From positions 2,266,501 to 2,330,500 of the forward strand of contig NZ_CP022372.1 of assembly GCF_002220095.1 (NCBI RefSeq): a stretch of 64,000 bases of DNA. The letters are read 5' to 3'. This document shows, one piece after another, positions 25,069 through 33,688 of this stretch (position 1 is its first letter; every line of letters starts with the position of its first letter). The stretch comes from Bosea sp. AS-1. GTDB taxonomy: Bacteria; Pseudomonadota; Alphaproteobacteria; Rhizobiales; Beijerinckiaceae. Under the pieces are notes generated by a model. The model saw nothing but the letters and a program-made list of their open reading frames with translations. It did no database searches and had not been told where the DNA came from. The translations under genes and the position numbers were made by a program.

Positions 25069-26124
25069 TTAGCCGCGATTTGCTTCCGCGCGTGCGACGG
25101 CCGGATGGCGCTCGTACCAATCTTTGCTTCGATTGACGATCGCGACGACCGACAGCATCACCGGGACCTCGATGAGCACCCCGACGACGGTCGCGAGCGC
25201 CGCTCCGGAGTTGAAGCCAAACAGGCTGATTGCCGCGGCGACGGCGAGCTCGAAGAAGTTGCTTGCGCCGATCAGGGCTGAGGGGCCGGCGACACAATGC
25301 GCCTCGCCGGTCATCCGATTGAGCAGGTAGGCCAGGCCAGAGTTGAAATACACCTGGATCAGAATCGGCACAGCGAGCATCGCGATGATAAGCGGCTGCG
25401 CCAGGATCTGTTCTCCCTGGAAGCCGAAGAGCAGCACCAGCGTCGCCAGCAATGCCACCAGCGAGATTGGAGCGAGAACCCCGAGCACGCGGTCGAGTGA
25501 GGCCGGTCCGCCGCTCGCGAGGAGCTGACGCCTCAGGAGCTGAGCCACGATCACCGGGATGACGATATAGAGCACCACCGACAGCAGCAGCGTGTCCCAC
25601 GGCACGGTGATGGCCGAAAGGCCCAGCAGCAGGGCCACGATCGGCGCGAAAGCGACCACCATGATCGCATCGTTGAGGGCGACCTGGCTGAGCGTGAACA
25701 GGGGCTCGCCTTTCGTCAGGTTCGACCAGACGAAGACCATCGCCGTGCAGGGCGCCGCCGCGAGGATGATCAGGCCGGCGATGTAGCTGTTGATCTGATC
25801 CGCCGGCAGATAAGGCCGGAACAGGTAGGAGATGAAGAACCAGCCGAGCGCGGCCATCGAAAAGGGCTTGACCGCCCAGTTGACGAAGAGGGTGACGCCG
25901 ATGCCGCGCCAGTGGCGCCCGACTTCGCCGAGCGCTGCGAAATCGATCTTCAGGAGCATCGGCACGATCATCAACCAGATCAACACCGCCACTGGCAGGT
26001 TGACCTTGGCGATCTCAGCCGCGCCGATCGCCTGGAAGACGCCGGGCGCAATGTGGCCGAGCGCGATGCCCGCGACGATGCACAGGGCGACCCAAAGGGT
26101 GAGGTAGCGTTCGAAGGTCGACAT
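25069..26124 (-). CDS. acr3: Acr3, arsenite efflux permease
   Basis: 351 aa, ten membrane helices. The conserved AAPCTAMVFVWSNL with the essential Cys of helix 4, and NDAIMV, mark the ACR3 (BART superfamily) family. It exports arsenite across the inner membrane using proton motive force. Last gene of arsR-arsC-acr3, 5 bp after the arsC stop. Confidence 0.95.
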   Translation of the reverse strand: MSTFERYLTLWVALCIVAGIALGHIAPGVFQAIGAAEIAKVNLPVAVLIWLMIVPMLLKIDFAALGEVGRHWRGIGVTLFVNWAVKPFSMAALGWFFISYLFRPYLPADQINSYIAGLIILAAAPCTAMVFVWSNLTKGEPLFTLSQVALNDAIMVVAFAPIVALLLGLSAITVPWDTLLLSVVLYIVIPVIVAQLLRRQLLASGGPASLDRVLGVLAPISLVALLATLVLLFGFQGEQILAQPLIIAMLAVPILIQVYFNSGLAYLLNRMTGEAHCVAGPSALIGASNFFELAVAAAISLFGFNSGAALATVVGVLIEVPVMLSVVAIVNRSKDWYERHPAVARAEANRG

Positions 26125-26129
26125 GGCTG

Positions 26130-26555
26130 TTAGGCTCCCGCGAGGACACGGCCGGATGAATCAACGACAAGCTCGCCGTCTTCCTTGCGGAACTCACCGC
26201 GCTGCGGCGGCAACAGGTCGAGCACCCGCTCGGACGGGCGACACAGTCGGACGCCCTTCGGCGTCACCACGAAGGGGCGATTCAGGAGAATGGGATGGTC
26301 CTCGATTGCGTCGAGCAGGGCTTCATCGCTGAGCGAGAGATCGTCCAGGCCAAGCTCGGCGTAAGGCGTTCCCTTTTCACGTAGCGCCTCGCGCAGCGTA
26401 AGGCCGGCGCGATCGACGAGTTCGCGCACCATTCTGCGCGAGGGCGGCGATTTCAGATATTCGATAACATGCGGTTCGACCCCGGCATTCCGGATCATTG
26501 CGAGCGTGTTCCGCGAGGTCCCGCAATCGGGGTTGTGGTAGATGACGACGTCCAT
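26130..26555 (-). CDS. arsC: Arsenate reductase, glutaredoxin-dependent type
   Basis: 141 aa from ATG 26555. The single catalytic Cys lies in YHNPDCGTSRNTL, with the RNRPFVV-type substrate region (LLNRPFVVTPKGVRLCRP). This is the Grx/GSH-linked family, unrelated to the PTP-type arsC at 22647. It reduces arsenate to arsenite for the adjacent Acr3. Confidence 0.92.
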   Translation of the reverse strand: MDVVIYHNPDCGTSRNTLAMIRNAGVEPHVIEYLKSPPSRRMVRELVDRAGLTLREALREKGTPYAELGLDDLSLSDEALLDAIEDHPILLNRPFVVTPKGVRLCRPSERVLDLLPPQRGEFRKEDGELVVDSSGRVLAGA

Positions 26556-26635
26556 CTGAAGTGACTCCCGCACAGAAGTTTCGTGCTCTGGCGGCAGGGG
26601 AACCGCCTATCGAGAGGCGCGGCGCCTGTTGGGGG

Positions 26636-27007
26636 CTAGGCGTTTTCCTCAATCTCGGTCGTGGCCGCTGAGGAGGTGCAGCATGCTGAGAGCGCCGCGA
26701 CCACCGGAGCGCAGATTTCCGTCCTTCCTCCGCAGCAATCGTTCAGCAGAAAGGTGACGAGGTGCTGCACCGCCACCAGGTTCGCTCGATAGATGATGGA
26801 GCGGCTCTGGCGTTCGGTTCGGACCAGCTTGGCCCGGGCCAGGATCCCCAGGTGTGACGACATGGTGTTCTGCGGCACGGCAAGGCGGCGGGCTATTTCT
26901 CCCGCGGGCAGACCTTCCGGTTCATGCTTCACCAACAGGCGAAACACGTCGAGACGGGTCTGCTGCGCGAGAGCTGCGAGGGCCAGAATGGTTTGCTCTG
27001 ATTCCAT
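26636..27007 (-). CDS. arsR: ArsR-family As(III)-responsive repressor
   Basis: 123 aa. Winged helix with LAQQTRLDVFRLL and PQNTMSSHLGIL. The As(III)-binding cysteines are at the C-terminal end, C91, C92 and C99 (DCCGGRTEIC), as in the ferrooxidans-type ArsR and not the classic alpha-3 site. It should repress arsR-arsC-acr3 from the palindrome overlapping its own start (27004-27031). A second CC pair near residue 113 is extra. Confidence 0.9.
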   Translation of the reverse strand: MESEQTILALAALAQQTRLDVFRLLVKHEPEGLPAGEIARRLAVPQNTMSSHLGILARAKLVRTERQSRSIIYRANLVAVQHLVTFLLNDCCGGRTEICAPVVAALSACCTSSAATTEIEENA

Positions 27008-27031
27008 ATATCCAAGCTAGTGGATATATGG
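27004..27031. promoter_or_regulatory. ArsR operator overlapping the arsR start
   Basis: CCATATATCCA / TGGATATATGG, a perfect 11-bp inverted repeat with a 6-nt spacer. The left arm contains the start codon of arsR, so bound repressor would block transcription of its own operon. Confidence 0.75.
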
Positions 27032-27092
27032 ATGCGTTGCAAGCTGAGTGGCCCCCAATGTCGGACATTCCCGCTCGGCGGCGTAGCGGTCG

Positions 27093-27854
27093 TCAGGCCG
27101 ATCGGCGACGCTGGTGAGCGATGGCGATAGCCGACATGTCCGTCGTCGGATCAACCACGATCTGCTTCTGCTTGCGCTCTGAATAGCGGTCGACCAGCGT
27201 CTCCGCATGCGGCCGCAGCAAGACGGTGAAGCGGACCAGCTCCTCCATCACATCGACAATGCGGTCGTAGTAGGACGACGGCTTCATCCGCCCCGCCTCA
27301 TCGAATTCCTTGTAGGCCATCGCGACGCTCGATTGGTTGGGGATCGTGAACATCCGCATCCAGCGCCCGAGCAGGCGAAGCGTGTTGACGGCATTGAAGG
27401 ACTGGGAGCCGCCCGACACCTGCATCACCGCGAGGCTGCGTCCCTGGGTCGGGCGCATACCGCCCATCTCCAGCGGCAGGTGATCGATCTGCGCTTTCAT
27501 CACGCCGGTGATCTGCCCGTGGCGTTCAGGGCTGCACCAAACCTGCCCCTCCGACCAGAGCGCGTGCTCGCGCAGTTCCCGGACCGCAGGGTGGTCGTCG
27601 CCCTTGACCTGGTCCGGCAGAGGAAGGTCGGACGGATCAAAGATACGTGTCTCGGCCCCGAATAGCGTCAGAAGGCGCGCAGCCTCCTCGACGGCGAGCC
27701 GAGAGAATGAGCGTTCGCGCAGGGACCCGTAGAGTAACAGGATGCGCGGCGGGTGACCGAGCGGATCGGGCAGCCCTTCGGCGGGGCGCCTCATCACGAA
27801 CTCGGGCTTGAGGGCTGGAAGGGACGAAAGATCGGTCAGCTCACGCAATGGCAT
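27093..27854 (-). CDS. arsH: ArsH, NADPH-dependent FMN organoarsenical oxidase
   Basis: 253 aa. The flavodoxin-like fold shows the ArsH signature [15 protein letters not shown], then [21 protein letters not shown] and [14 protein letters not shown]. ArsH oxidises trivalent organoarsenicals to the less toxic pentavalent forms. Last gene of the arsR-arsO-MFS-arsH group. Confidence 0.94.
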   Translation of the reverse strand: MPLRELTDLSSLPALKPEFVMRRPAEGLPDPLGHPPRILLLYGSLRERSFSRLAVEEAARLLTLFGAETRIFDPSDLPLPDQVKGDDHPAVRELREHALWSEGQVWCSPERHGQITGVMKAQIDHLPLEMGGMRPTQGRSLAVMQVSGGSQSFNAVNTLRLLGRWMRMFTIPNQSSVAMAYKEFDEAGRMKPSSYYDRIVDVMEELVRFTVLLRPHAETLVDRYSERKQKQIVVDPTTDMSAIAIAHQRRRSA

Positions 27855-27884
27855 GAGGGTTCTCCTTGATATCCGGAACAGAGC

Positions 27885-29108
27885 TCAGCGCAGCTTGCGC
27901 GCCAGAGTGTACATTGCAGCCGCTGCCAGCCCGGACAGGGCGACCAGGAGCAGCGTGCTCGGCATCAATCCGGCACGTTCGAGCAGCATGGCGAAGAGGA
28001 GCGGCGCGGCAGCCTTTACCGCCAAGCCGGGTGCGGAGAGCTTGCCCAGCATCGCCCCATAGCCGGCGGGACCGAAGAGCTTCAGGGGGACCGTGCCGCG
28101 CACGATCGAGCTCAGCCCCATGCTGATGCCATAGGCAATCGCGAACAGACCCGCGAGCCCGGCCGCGGAACCGCCGATCGTCAGCAGAACGAACCCGACC
28201 GGCATCAATGCGGCTGACGTCCAGGCCGTCGTGACGGGGTCGATCGAAGTTCCGAAGAGCATTTCGATCAGGCGCCCCGCAACCTGGGAGGGACCGACCA
28301 TGGCGCCGATGCCGACAGCGACAGCCGCGCTCAGCCCCAGCCCTTGCAGCATCGTCAGCATGTGGACCGACATTGCCGATACCACGAAGCCTTGAAGCGA
28401 GAATGCCAATGCCAGCAGGGCGAAGGCGCTCCGTCGATCGTTCCCTTCAAGATACCTGACCTGCGAGGCATCTGCGGCGTCGGCGCTGGGCACGGCACTC
28501 TCCGTGCGATGGATCGGACCCGGCAGCAGCAACAGATGCAGCGGCGCGCACAGAGCGATCTGGACGACCGCATAGATCCGGTAGATGTCGCGCCAGTCGA
28601 AGGAGTTGAGCAGGGCAGTCGTTAACGGCCAGAACAGTGTCGATGCGAAGCCCCCGATCAAGGTGAGCTGGCTGATCGCGCGCCTTGCGCCCGGGCCGCG
28701 TGCCTGCGCCAGCGCCGTGAACGCTGCATCATAGAGGACGAGGGTCGAAACGATCTCCAGAGCGATCATGGCCGCGAAATAGCCAACCGGACCGCGCGCT
28801 TCCGCCAAGCCGAGAAGCGAGAGGCCGGCAAGCACCGACCCGAGGGTCATCATCAGCCGGGTGCCGTAATGATCAATCAATCGCCCAGCGACGGGCGCGA
28901 TAAGTCCGCCGGTCAGCAGCCCGGCCGCGAACCCGCCATATGTCCACTCCGGGGACCAACCGAAGCTCTCGGTCATCTTCGGGGCCAGCACGGCGAAGGT
29001 GTAGTACAGGCCGCCATAACCAGCGACCTGTGTGACGCCGAGCGCCGTGATCAACGCGAGTCCGCGCCCACCGGTGGGAGCGGGTATAGGCAGCGACAGA
29101 CTGGACAT
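27885..29108 (-). CDS. MFS transporter, ArsK-like arsenical exporter candidate
   Basis: 407 aa with about 12 membrane helices; starts LALITALGVTQVAGYGGLYYTFAVLAPKM, of the YfkF/oxalate-formate-like MFS branch to which the reported arsenical exporter ArsK belongs. Its ATG overlaps the stop of the ArsO-like gene (ATGA), so it is co-translated. Export of trivalent or organic arsenicals fits the operon; substrate is inferred from context only. Confidence 0.7.
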   Translation of the reverse strand: MSSLSLPIPAPTGGRGLALITALGVTQVAGYGGLYYTFAVLAPKMTESFGWSPEWTYGGFAAGLLTGGLIAPVAGRLIDHYGTRLMMTLGSVLAGLSLLGLAEARGPVGYFAAMIALEIVSTLVLYDAAFTALAQARGPGARRAISQLTLIGGFASTLFWPLTTALLNSFDWRDIYRIYAVVQIALCAPLHLLLLPGPIHRTESAVPSADAADASQVRYLEGNDRRSAFALLALAFSLQGFVVSAMSVHMLTMLQGLGLSAAVAVGIGAMVGPSQVAGRLIEMLFGTSIDPVTTAWTSAALMPVGFVLLTIGGSAAGLAGLFAIAYGISMGLSSIVRGTVPLKLFGPAGYGAMLGKLSAPGLAVKAAAPLLFAMLLERAGLMPSTLLLVALSGLAAAAMYTLARKLR

Positions 29109-30505
29109 CAGACTTCGGCCGTCTCACGGGTGGTTTCGTGGGAGCTGGACGAGCATCCGCATCCTGCCTTCCCGGATTGCTTGGCAACCGCGTCATCGGC
29201 GCAGCAGGCATCGATTGCCGCAGGCGCCGGGCCTCCGCAGCAGCTCGACGTCGAAGCCGACGGTCCGCCGGGCGTCGCGCTGCAAACACCGGTCTCGGGC
29301 AAGACGAGTTCGACGCGTTGGGCCGCAGCGTGATCGCCGGCGAGTTCAGCCACGATCGAGCGGACTTGTTCATGCCCCGTAGCGAGCAGGAAGGTGGGCG
29401 CTCGGCCATAGGACTTCATGCCTGCGATGTAGAAGCCAGGTTCCGGATGGGCGAGCTCGGCGGCGCCATGCGGGCGCACCGTTCCGCAGGAGTGGACGTT
29501 GGGGTCGATCAACGGCGCCAGGCTCGGCGGGCATTCGAGCGCCGGATCGAGCTCGACGCGCAGCTCGCGCAGGAGAGCCAGTTCCGGGCGGAAGCCGGTC
29601 GCGACGATGAGTTCGTCGACGGTGACGGCCTGCTTGCTTTCGTCGTTTGAGATCAGGCGCAGACCGGAGGCATCACGCTCGATCTGTTCCAGCCGAAAGC
29701 CGGTATGGGTCCTGATGCGGCCTTGCCTGACGAGATCCGCGATCTGGAGACCGAGTTCGCCGCGGGCGGAGAGCTGGTCGGCGGCGCCGCCACCAAATGC
29801 CTTCGCCAGGATCGGACCCCGATAGAGCCAGGTGATCTTGGTCGCGGGATTCTCAGCCTGAAGCTCGGAGAGCGCGATGAGGGTGCCGATGGCCGAATGG
29901 CCTCCGCCAAGCACAGCGACCTGCCTGCCGGCATAGCGCGATCGGGCCTCTCCGGAGATGTTCGGCATCCCATAGGCAATATGTTCGGTCGCTTCGATCT
30001 CGCCGATTGCCGGCAAGCCGCCGACTCCAGCCGGGTTCGGCGAGAACCAGGTTCCCGACGCGTCGATGACGGCGTCAACAGCCAAACTCGTAAGCGTATC
30101 GCCGTCGCGATAACGCACCAGCAGCGGCGCTGCCTCGCGGCCATCCGTCTTGACCTTGTCGTATCCCGCCCGGGAGACCGAGATCACCTCGGCATTGAGC
30201 TTGATCCGATCCCGCAGTCGTTCGGCTAGAGGGCCGACGTACTGCGAAATCAGGTCACCGCCCGTCGGGTAACGATCCAGATCGGGGTGCGTCCAACCCG
30301 ACGCCTCGAGGAGACGCTCAGCCGCCTTGTCGATGTTGAAGGCCCAGGGTGAGAACATCGGAACATGAGCCCATTGCCGGATGGCATGTCCGGCCGCCGG
30401 ACCGCGCTCCAAAACGATCGGGACGAGGCCGCGTTCCAGGGCATGGGCTGCCGCGGCGAGGCCCACAGGGCCGGCTCCGATGATAGCGACCGTCCTCACT
30501 GCCAT
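29108..30505 (-). CDS. arsO: ArsO-like flavin-dependent monooxygenase with Cys-rich tail
   Basis: 465 aa. FAD-binding GAGPVGLAAAAHAL at the N-terminus and a second dinucleotide motif VLGGGHSAIGTLIAL near residue 198; no pyridine-nucleotide-disulphide CxxC. This is the class B-like flavoprotein found in ars operons as ArsO. The last 55 residues hold about seven cysteines in pairs (SSCCGG, DACCADD, GCGCSS), probably a metalloid-binding tail. The reaction is unproven; oxidation of an arsenical is likely. Confidence 0.75.
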   Translation of the reverse strand: MAVRTVAIIGAGPVGLAAAAHALERGLVPIVLERGPAAGHAIRQWAHVPMFSPWAFNIDKAAERLLEASGWTHPDLDRYPTGGDLISQYVGPLAERLRDRIKLNAEVISVSRAGYDKVKTDGREAAPLLVRYRDGDTLTSLAVDAVIDASGTWFSPNPAGVGGLPAIGEIEATEHIAYGMPNISGEARSRYAGRQVAVLGGGHSAIGTLIALSELQAENPATKITWLYRGPILAKAFGGGAADQLSARGELGLQIADLVRQGRIRTHTGFRLEQIERDASGLRLISNDESKQAVTVDELIVATGFRPELALLRELRVELDPALECPPSLAPLIDPNVHSCGTVRPHGAAELAHPEPGFYIAGMKSYGRAPTFLLATGHEQVRSIVAELAGDHAAAQRVELVLPETGVCSATPGGPSASTSSCCGGPAPAAIDACCADDAVAKQSGKAGCGCSSSSHETTRETAEV

Positions 30506-30523
30506 CTTCCTCTCCTGCTGTCA

Positions 30524-30543
30524 TTCTAGAAATATTGAAATAG
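30524..30543. promoter_or_regulatory. ArsR operator copy upstream of arsO
   Basis: TTCTAGAAATATTGAAATAG, 18 of 20 bases identical to the site at 30917-30936 upstream of arsR. It lies 19 bp before the arsO start, between arsR and arsO. Confidence 0.65.
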
Positions 30544-30556
30544 AAGGCCTGACAAC

Positions 30557-30874
30557 TCACGCAGCGCTCTGGTTAGAGCCGCACTGGCTGTCGACGCAGC
30601 ATTCGGCGACGAGAAACTCGACGAGGGCATTCATCCGGTCGTAGTTGGCGCGGCAGATGAGGCTGGTGCCGTCGCGCTCCTGACTGACCAAGCCGACGAT
30701 GACGAGCGCTTTCACGTGATGGGAAAGCGTTGAGGCCGCGACCTCAAGTCGTTGTTGGCACTGTCCGACGGATAGCCCCTCGTGCCCGGCTCTTACGAGA
30801 AGACGGTAGAGCGAAAGCCGCGTCGGATTGCCGAGGGCTTCAAGTTGAGCGGCTGCGTTCTGGGTTGTGAGCAT
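30557..30874 (-). CDS. arsR: ArsR-family repressor (third arsR unit)
   Basis: 105 aa from ATG 30874. Winged helix ALGNPTRLSLYRLLV and AASTLSHHVKAL; As(III)-binding cysteines C92, C93 and C98 at the C-terminus (ECCVDSQC). It heads arsR-arsO-MFS-arsH. Two near-identical operator sites, one before this gene and one before arsO, fit autoregulation plus a second control point. Confidence 0.88.
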   Translation of the reverse strand: MLTTQNAAAQLEALGNPTRLSLYRLLVRAGHEGLSVGQCQQRLEVAASTLSHHVKALVIVGLVSQERDGTSLICRANYDRMNALVEFLVAECCVDSQCGSNQSAA

Positions 30875-30913
30875 GAGGGGAGTTTGGCGCGAGCGTTGCG
30901 TCGAGTCAATTCG

Positions 30914-30936
30914 TATTTCTAGAAATATAGAAATAT
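30914..30936. promoter_or_regulatory. ArsR operator upstream of arsR
   Basis: TATTTCTAGAAATA (30914-30927) is a perfect 14-bp palindrome, continued by TAGAAATAT. The 20-mer at 30917-30936 recurs at 30524-30543. Confidence 0.68.
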
Positions 30937-31094
30937 ATGATGCGGGGCGGTAGAGGCTGGTGGACGGCCACTGACACACAAAGTGAAATGGCTGTCGCAA
31001 ATTGCGCGGGCATTGATTCGACAGAGCAGGTTCAGGGCAAACCTCAGCATTCCAACTGGTCCTGCACGCGCTGCCCTCGGCTCCGTGCAGCTAG

Positions 31095-32531
31095 TCACGC
31101 GATCTGCCTTTCAGGATCGGCGCCATCGATCGATTGTCCGGAAGTGGAATTGGGCGGGCGGCCCAAGATCTGATCCTTTGTGGGGAAAGTGATTGTTACG
31201 CATAAGCCGCCGTTCGCGCGGTTCGTCAAACTGATGTGCCCGCCATGAGTCTGGATCACGGATGCTGCGATGGTGAGCCCCAAGCCCGTGCCGCCAGTCT
31301 CCCGTCCGCGGGATTCCTCGAGCCGGACGAAAGGCTGAAACACCCGCTCCATATCTGCTTGTGGAATGCCCGGGCCTTCGTCCTCGACAATGATGACGAG
31401 CTGGTGATCGATCTCCGCGATCGTAACGCTGGCTATCTCGCCATATTTGATGGCATTGCTGATGATGTTAGAGAAGGCGCGTTTGAGCGACAGGACGCGT
31501 CCCAACACCGGAGCGGAGGCCAGCCCCGTCAACGAGACCCGATGCCCCTGATCGATATGGTCATCGACGATCGTCTCGATCACCGAGGCGAGGTCAATGG
31601 GACGGATCACTTCGCTGGAGACGCCGCCCCGCAAATATTCCAGCGTCGAATCGATCATCGCCTCCATCTCCGCGAGATCGGCGTCGATCAGATCGCGCGT
31701 CGCATCATCGTTGAGCAACTCGGAGCGAAGTCTGAGGCGCGTGATTGGAGTGCGCAAGTCGTGCGAAACCGCCGCCATGGCCTGCATGCGCTCGGTGACG
31801 AGGCGCTGAATGCGCTCGCGCATCGTGTTGAAAGCGCGCGCGGCGCGGCGCACCTCGATCGGTCCGTTTTCTGGAAGCGGCTGGGGCGTCTGATCAAGGC
31901 TAAAACGCTCCGCCGCGATGGCGAGATCGCGCAACGGACGCGTCGCCCAGCGCAGCAGAAGGAGAGCGACGATAACGATGCCGACTCCGAAGCAGATAGT
32001 GACCGCGATCACGCTCCAGTCGATGTTCTGATGCGCTCCGAGAGCCGAGGAGGAGAAATTTACCCAGGAACCGTCGGCCAATTGGACCGAGACCAGCATC
32101 ATGTGTCGGTACGCATCGGCATTTCCGCTCCCCAACGCCCCATCATCGGCAAAACCAACGCGGAATGACTCCGCCGCGAGTTCGGGCGCAAGCTCTTTGA
32201 GCCGAGCCTCCATCGCCTTGGTTCGTTCTGTCATCGGCGCTGAGCCGAGGACGAGACTGACCTTGCTCCAATGGACTTCAAGGCTGGCGCTGGACAGGTC
32301 ATGCGCAGCGCGGTCTCGTTCTGGTCCGGCGGGAGCACTGGCAATCGCGCGCTTGATCGAGACGATATGCTCAGCGAGGCCGCGATCGCGGGCCGCGGTA
32401 GCGAGGCTCTCGACGCCGACGCGATAAGCCCAGAACCCGAGGAGATGGAAGGCCAAGAGCGCCGCCACCAACACCATGATGGCACGGCTGGCGACCGTAT
32501 CGGGCCACAGGCGTTCGACCAGCTTTTTCAA
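31095..32531 (-). CDS. Sensor histidine kinase of the copper two-component pair
   Basis: 478 aa, TTG start overlapping the regulator stop (TTGA). Two membrane helices (about 17-37 and 171-194) flank a periplasmic sensor loop; HAMP, H-box AAVSHDLRTPITRL (H257), N-box FSNIISNAIKYG and GTGLGLTIA follow. EnvZ/CusS class. The copper operon divergent to it suggests it senses Cu(I)/Cu(II) in the periplasm, but the loop has no His/Met-rich motif, so the signal could differ. Confidence 0.85.
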   Translation of the reverse strand: MKKLVERLWPDTVASRAIMVLVAALLAFHLLGFWAYRVGVESLATAARDRGLAEHIVSIKRAIASAPAGPERDRAAHDLSSASLEVHWSKVSLVLGSAPMTERTKAMEARLKELAPELAAESFRVGFADDGALGSGNADAYRHMMLVSVQLADGSWVNFSSSALGAHQNIDWSVIAVTICFGVGIVIVALLLLRWATRPLRDLAIAAERFSLDQTPQPLPENGPIEVRRAARAFNTMRERIQRLVTERMQAMAAVSHDLRTPITRLRLRSELLNDDATRDLIDADLAEMEAMIDSTLEYLRGGVSSEVIRPIDLASVIETIVDDHIDQGHRVSLTGLASAPVLGRVLSLKRAFSNIISNAIKYGEIASVTIAEIDHQLVIIVEDEGPGIPQADMERVFQPFVRLEESRGRETGGTGLGLTIAASVIQTHGGHISLTNRANGGLCVTITFPTKDQILGRPPNSTSGQSIDGADPERQIA

Positions 32532-33292
32532 GCGGGTTGTCCTTCTTGCACGCGGACGTCGGACACAAACATGTAGCCAGAGCCACGGACGGTCTTGATG
32601 AGCTGGGCACCGTTCGCGACCGCTTCCAACTTGCGCCGCAGCCGGCTGATCTGGACATCGATGGTGCGGTCGAACGGATCGCCGCTGTTTCGCGCCTTTG
32701 CGAACTGCATCAGTGCCTCTCGCGACAGCACGCGGTTGGCATGCTCCACGAAGGCCACGAGAAGATCGAACTCACCGGTTGAGAGATCGATCAGTGTCCC
32801 CGTAGGAGACTGAAGCTCTCTGCGGCGGAGATCCATGGACCACCCATCAAACACGACGATCTCGGAACGTCGGGTCTCGCTGGTGCTGCGTGCCGTACGA
32901 GATCGGCGCAGGACGGCGCGGATGCGCGCCACCAACTCGCGAGGGCTGAACGGCTTGGTTACATAATCGTCAGCGCCGACGTCGAGGCCGATGATCCGGT
33001 CGCTTTCCTCGGTGCGGGCGGTTAGCATCACGATGGGAACCTGGGATGTCGTGCGGACGTCGCGGCACAGCTCGACGCCGGAGCGTCCGGGCAGCATCAA
33101 GTCGAGCACGATCAGATCGATCGTGGTGCGGGCCAGGATGTCCATCATGACGCGGCCGTCTGGTGCTCCGGTGACCTGATAGCCATGGCGCTGGAGGAAA
33201 CGCGAAACCAGGAGTCTGATCTGCGGATCGTCGTCTACGACGAGAATATGCCCATGATCTTCAGCTATGATCTTGATTGGATCTTGGTCCAT
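32528..33292 (-). CDS. OmpR/PhoB-family response regulator of the copper operon
   Basis: 254 aa from ATG 33292 (a TTG at 33316 would add eight residues). Receiver domain with phospho-acceptor D64 (LIVLDLMLPG), switch Thr in MLTART, Lys in YVTKPF; winged-helix DNA-binding domain ending DVQISRLRRKLE and VRGSGYMF. A 15-bp palindrome sits in the divergent promoter region (33397-33411) and is a likely binding site. Confidence 0.88.
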   Translation of the reverse strand: MDQDPIKIIAEDHGHILVVDDDPQIRLLVSRFLQRHGYQVTGAPDGRVMMDILARTTIDLIVLDLMLPGRSGVELCRDVRTTSQVPIVMLTARTEESDRIIGLDVGADDYVTKPFSPRELVARIRAVLRRSRTARSTSETRRSEIVVFDGWSMDLRRRELQSPTGTLIDLSTGEFDLLVAFVEHANRVLSREALMQFAKARNSGDPFDRTIDVQISRLRRKLEAVANGAQLIKTVRGSGYMFVSDVRVQEGQPA

Positions 33293-33396
33293 CTTTCGCT
33301 CGGCTTCCCAGAACAAGCCTGTCTGTATGGCGCCGCTTCTTCTTTAACGGCGACTGCACAATAGCGCGATTATCGCCGTGCCGCCCGTGTTGCTTT

Positions 33397-33411
33397 GATA
33401 CAATTTGTAAC
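33397..33411. promoter_or_regulatory. Cop-box-like palindrome in the divergent copper promoter region
   Basis: GATACAATTTGTAAC, dyad TACAA-T-TTGTA, between the regulator gene (33292) and the lipoprotein gene (33470). OmpR-family copper regulators bind TGACA/TTACA-type dyads. A copy with one mismatch lies upstream of the porin at 49429-49443. Confidence 0.5.
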
Positions 33412-33469
33412 GGACGCCGACGGCAGAGCACTGCTACCCCTATCTGGTCGAAACACGGGGAGCCGAATC

Positions 33470-33688
33470 GTGACGTTCGTGAAGATGCCGATCCTGGCAG
33501 GCATAGGGCTGGCGTTGGGCGCCTGTTCCCTGACACCCGTTCCGGACCATCTAGCCAGGCCGGCCGATCCGAGTGTCCGGGTCCCTGCCATGCAATACCG
33601 CAGTGTAACGGCTGGCGCTGCGACCTTCCGCCCGGCCAATCCGAAGGATTGGCGCGAACTCAATCGCGACGTCGGTCCGAAGTCATGA
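33470..33688 (+). CDS. Small lipoprotein at the head of the copper operon
   Basis: 72 aa from GTG 33470, chosen for the GGGGAG site six bases upstream; GTG 33479 and ATG 33485 are alternatives. Signal peptide with lipobox LGAC (Cys near residue 19), then a short hydrophilic chain. The stop overlaps the TolC-like gene (ATGA). Function unknown; the position suggests an accessory of the outer-membrane protein. Confidence 0.6.
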   Translation: MTFVKMPILAGIGLALGACSLTPVPDHLARPADPSVRVPAMQYRSVTAGAATFRPANPKDWRELNRDVGPKS

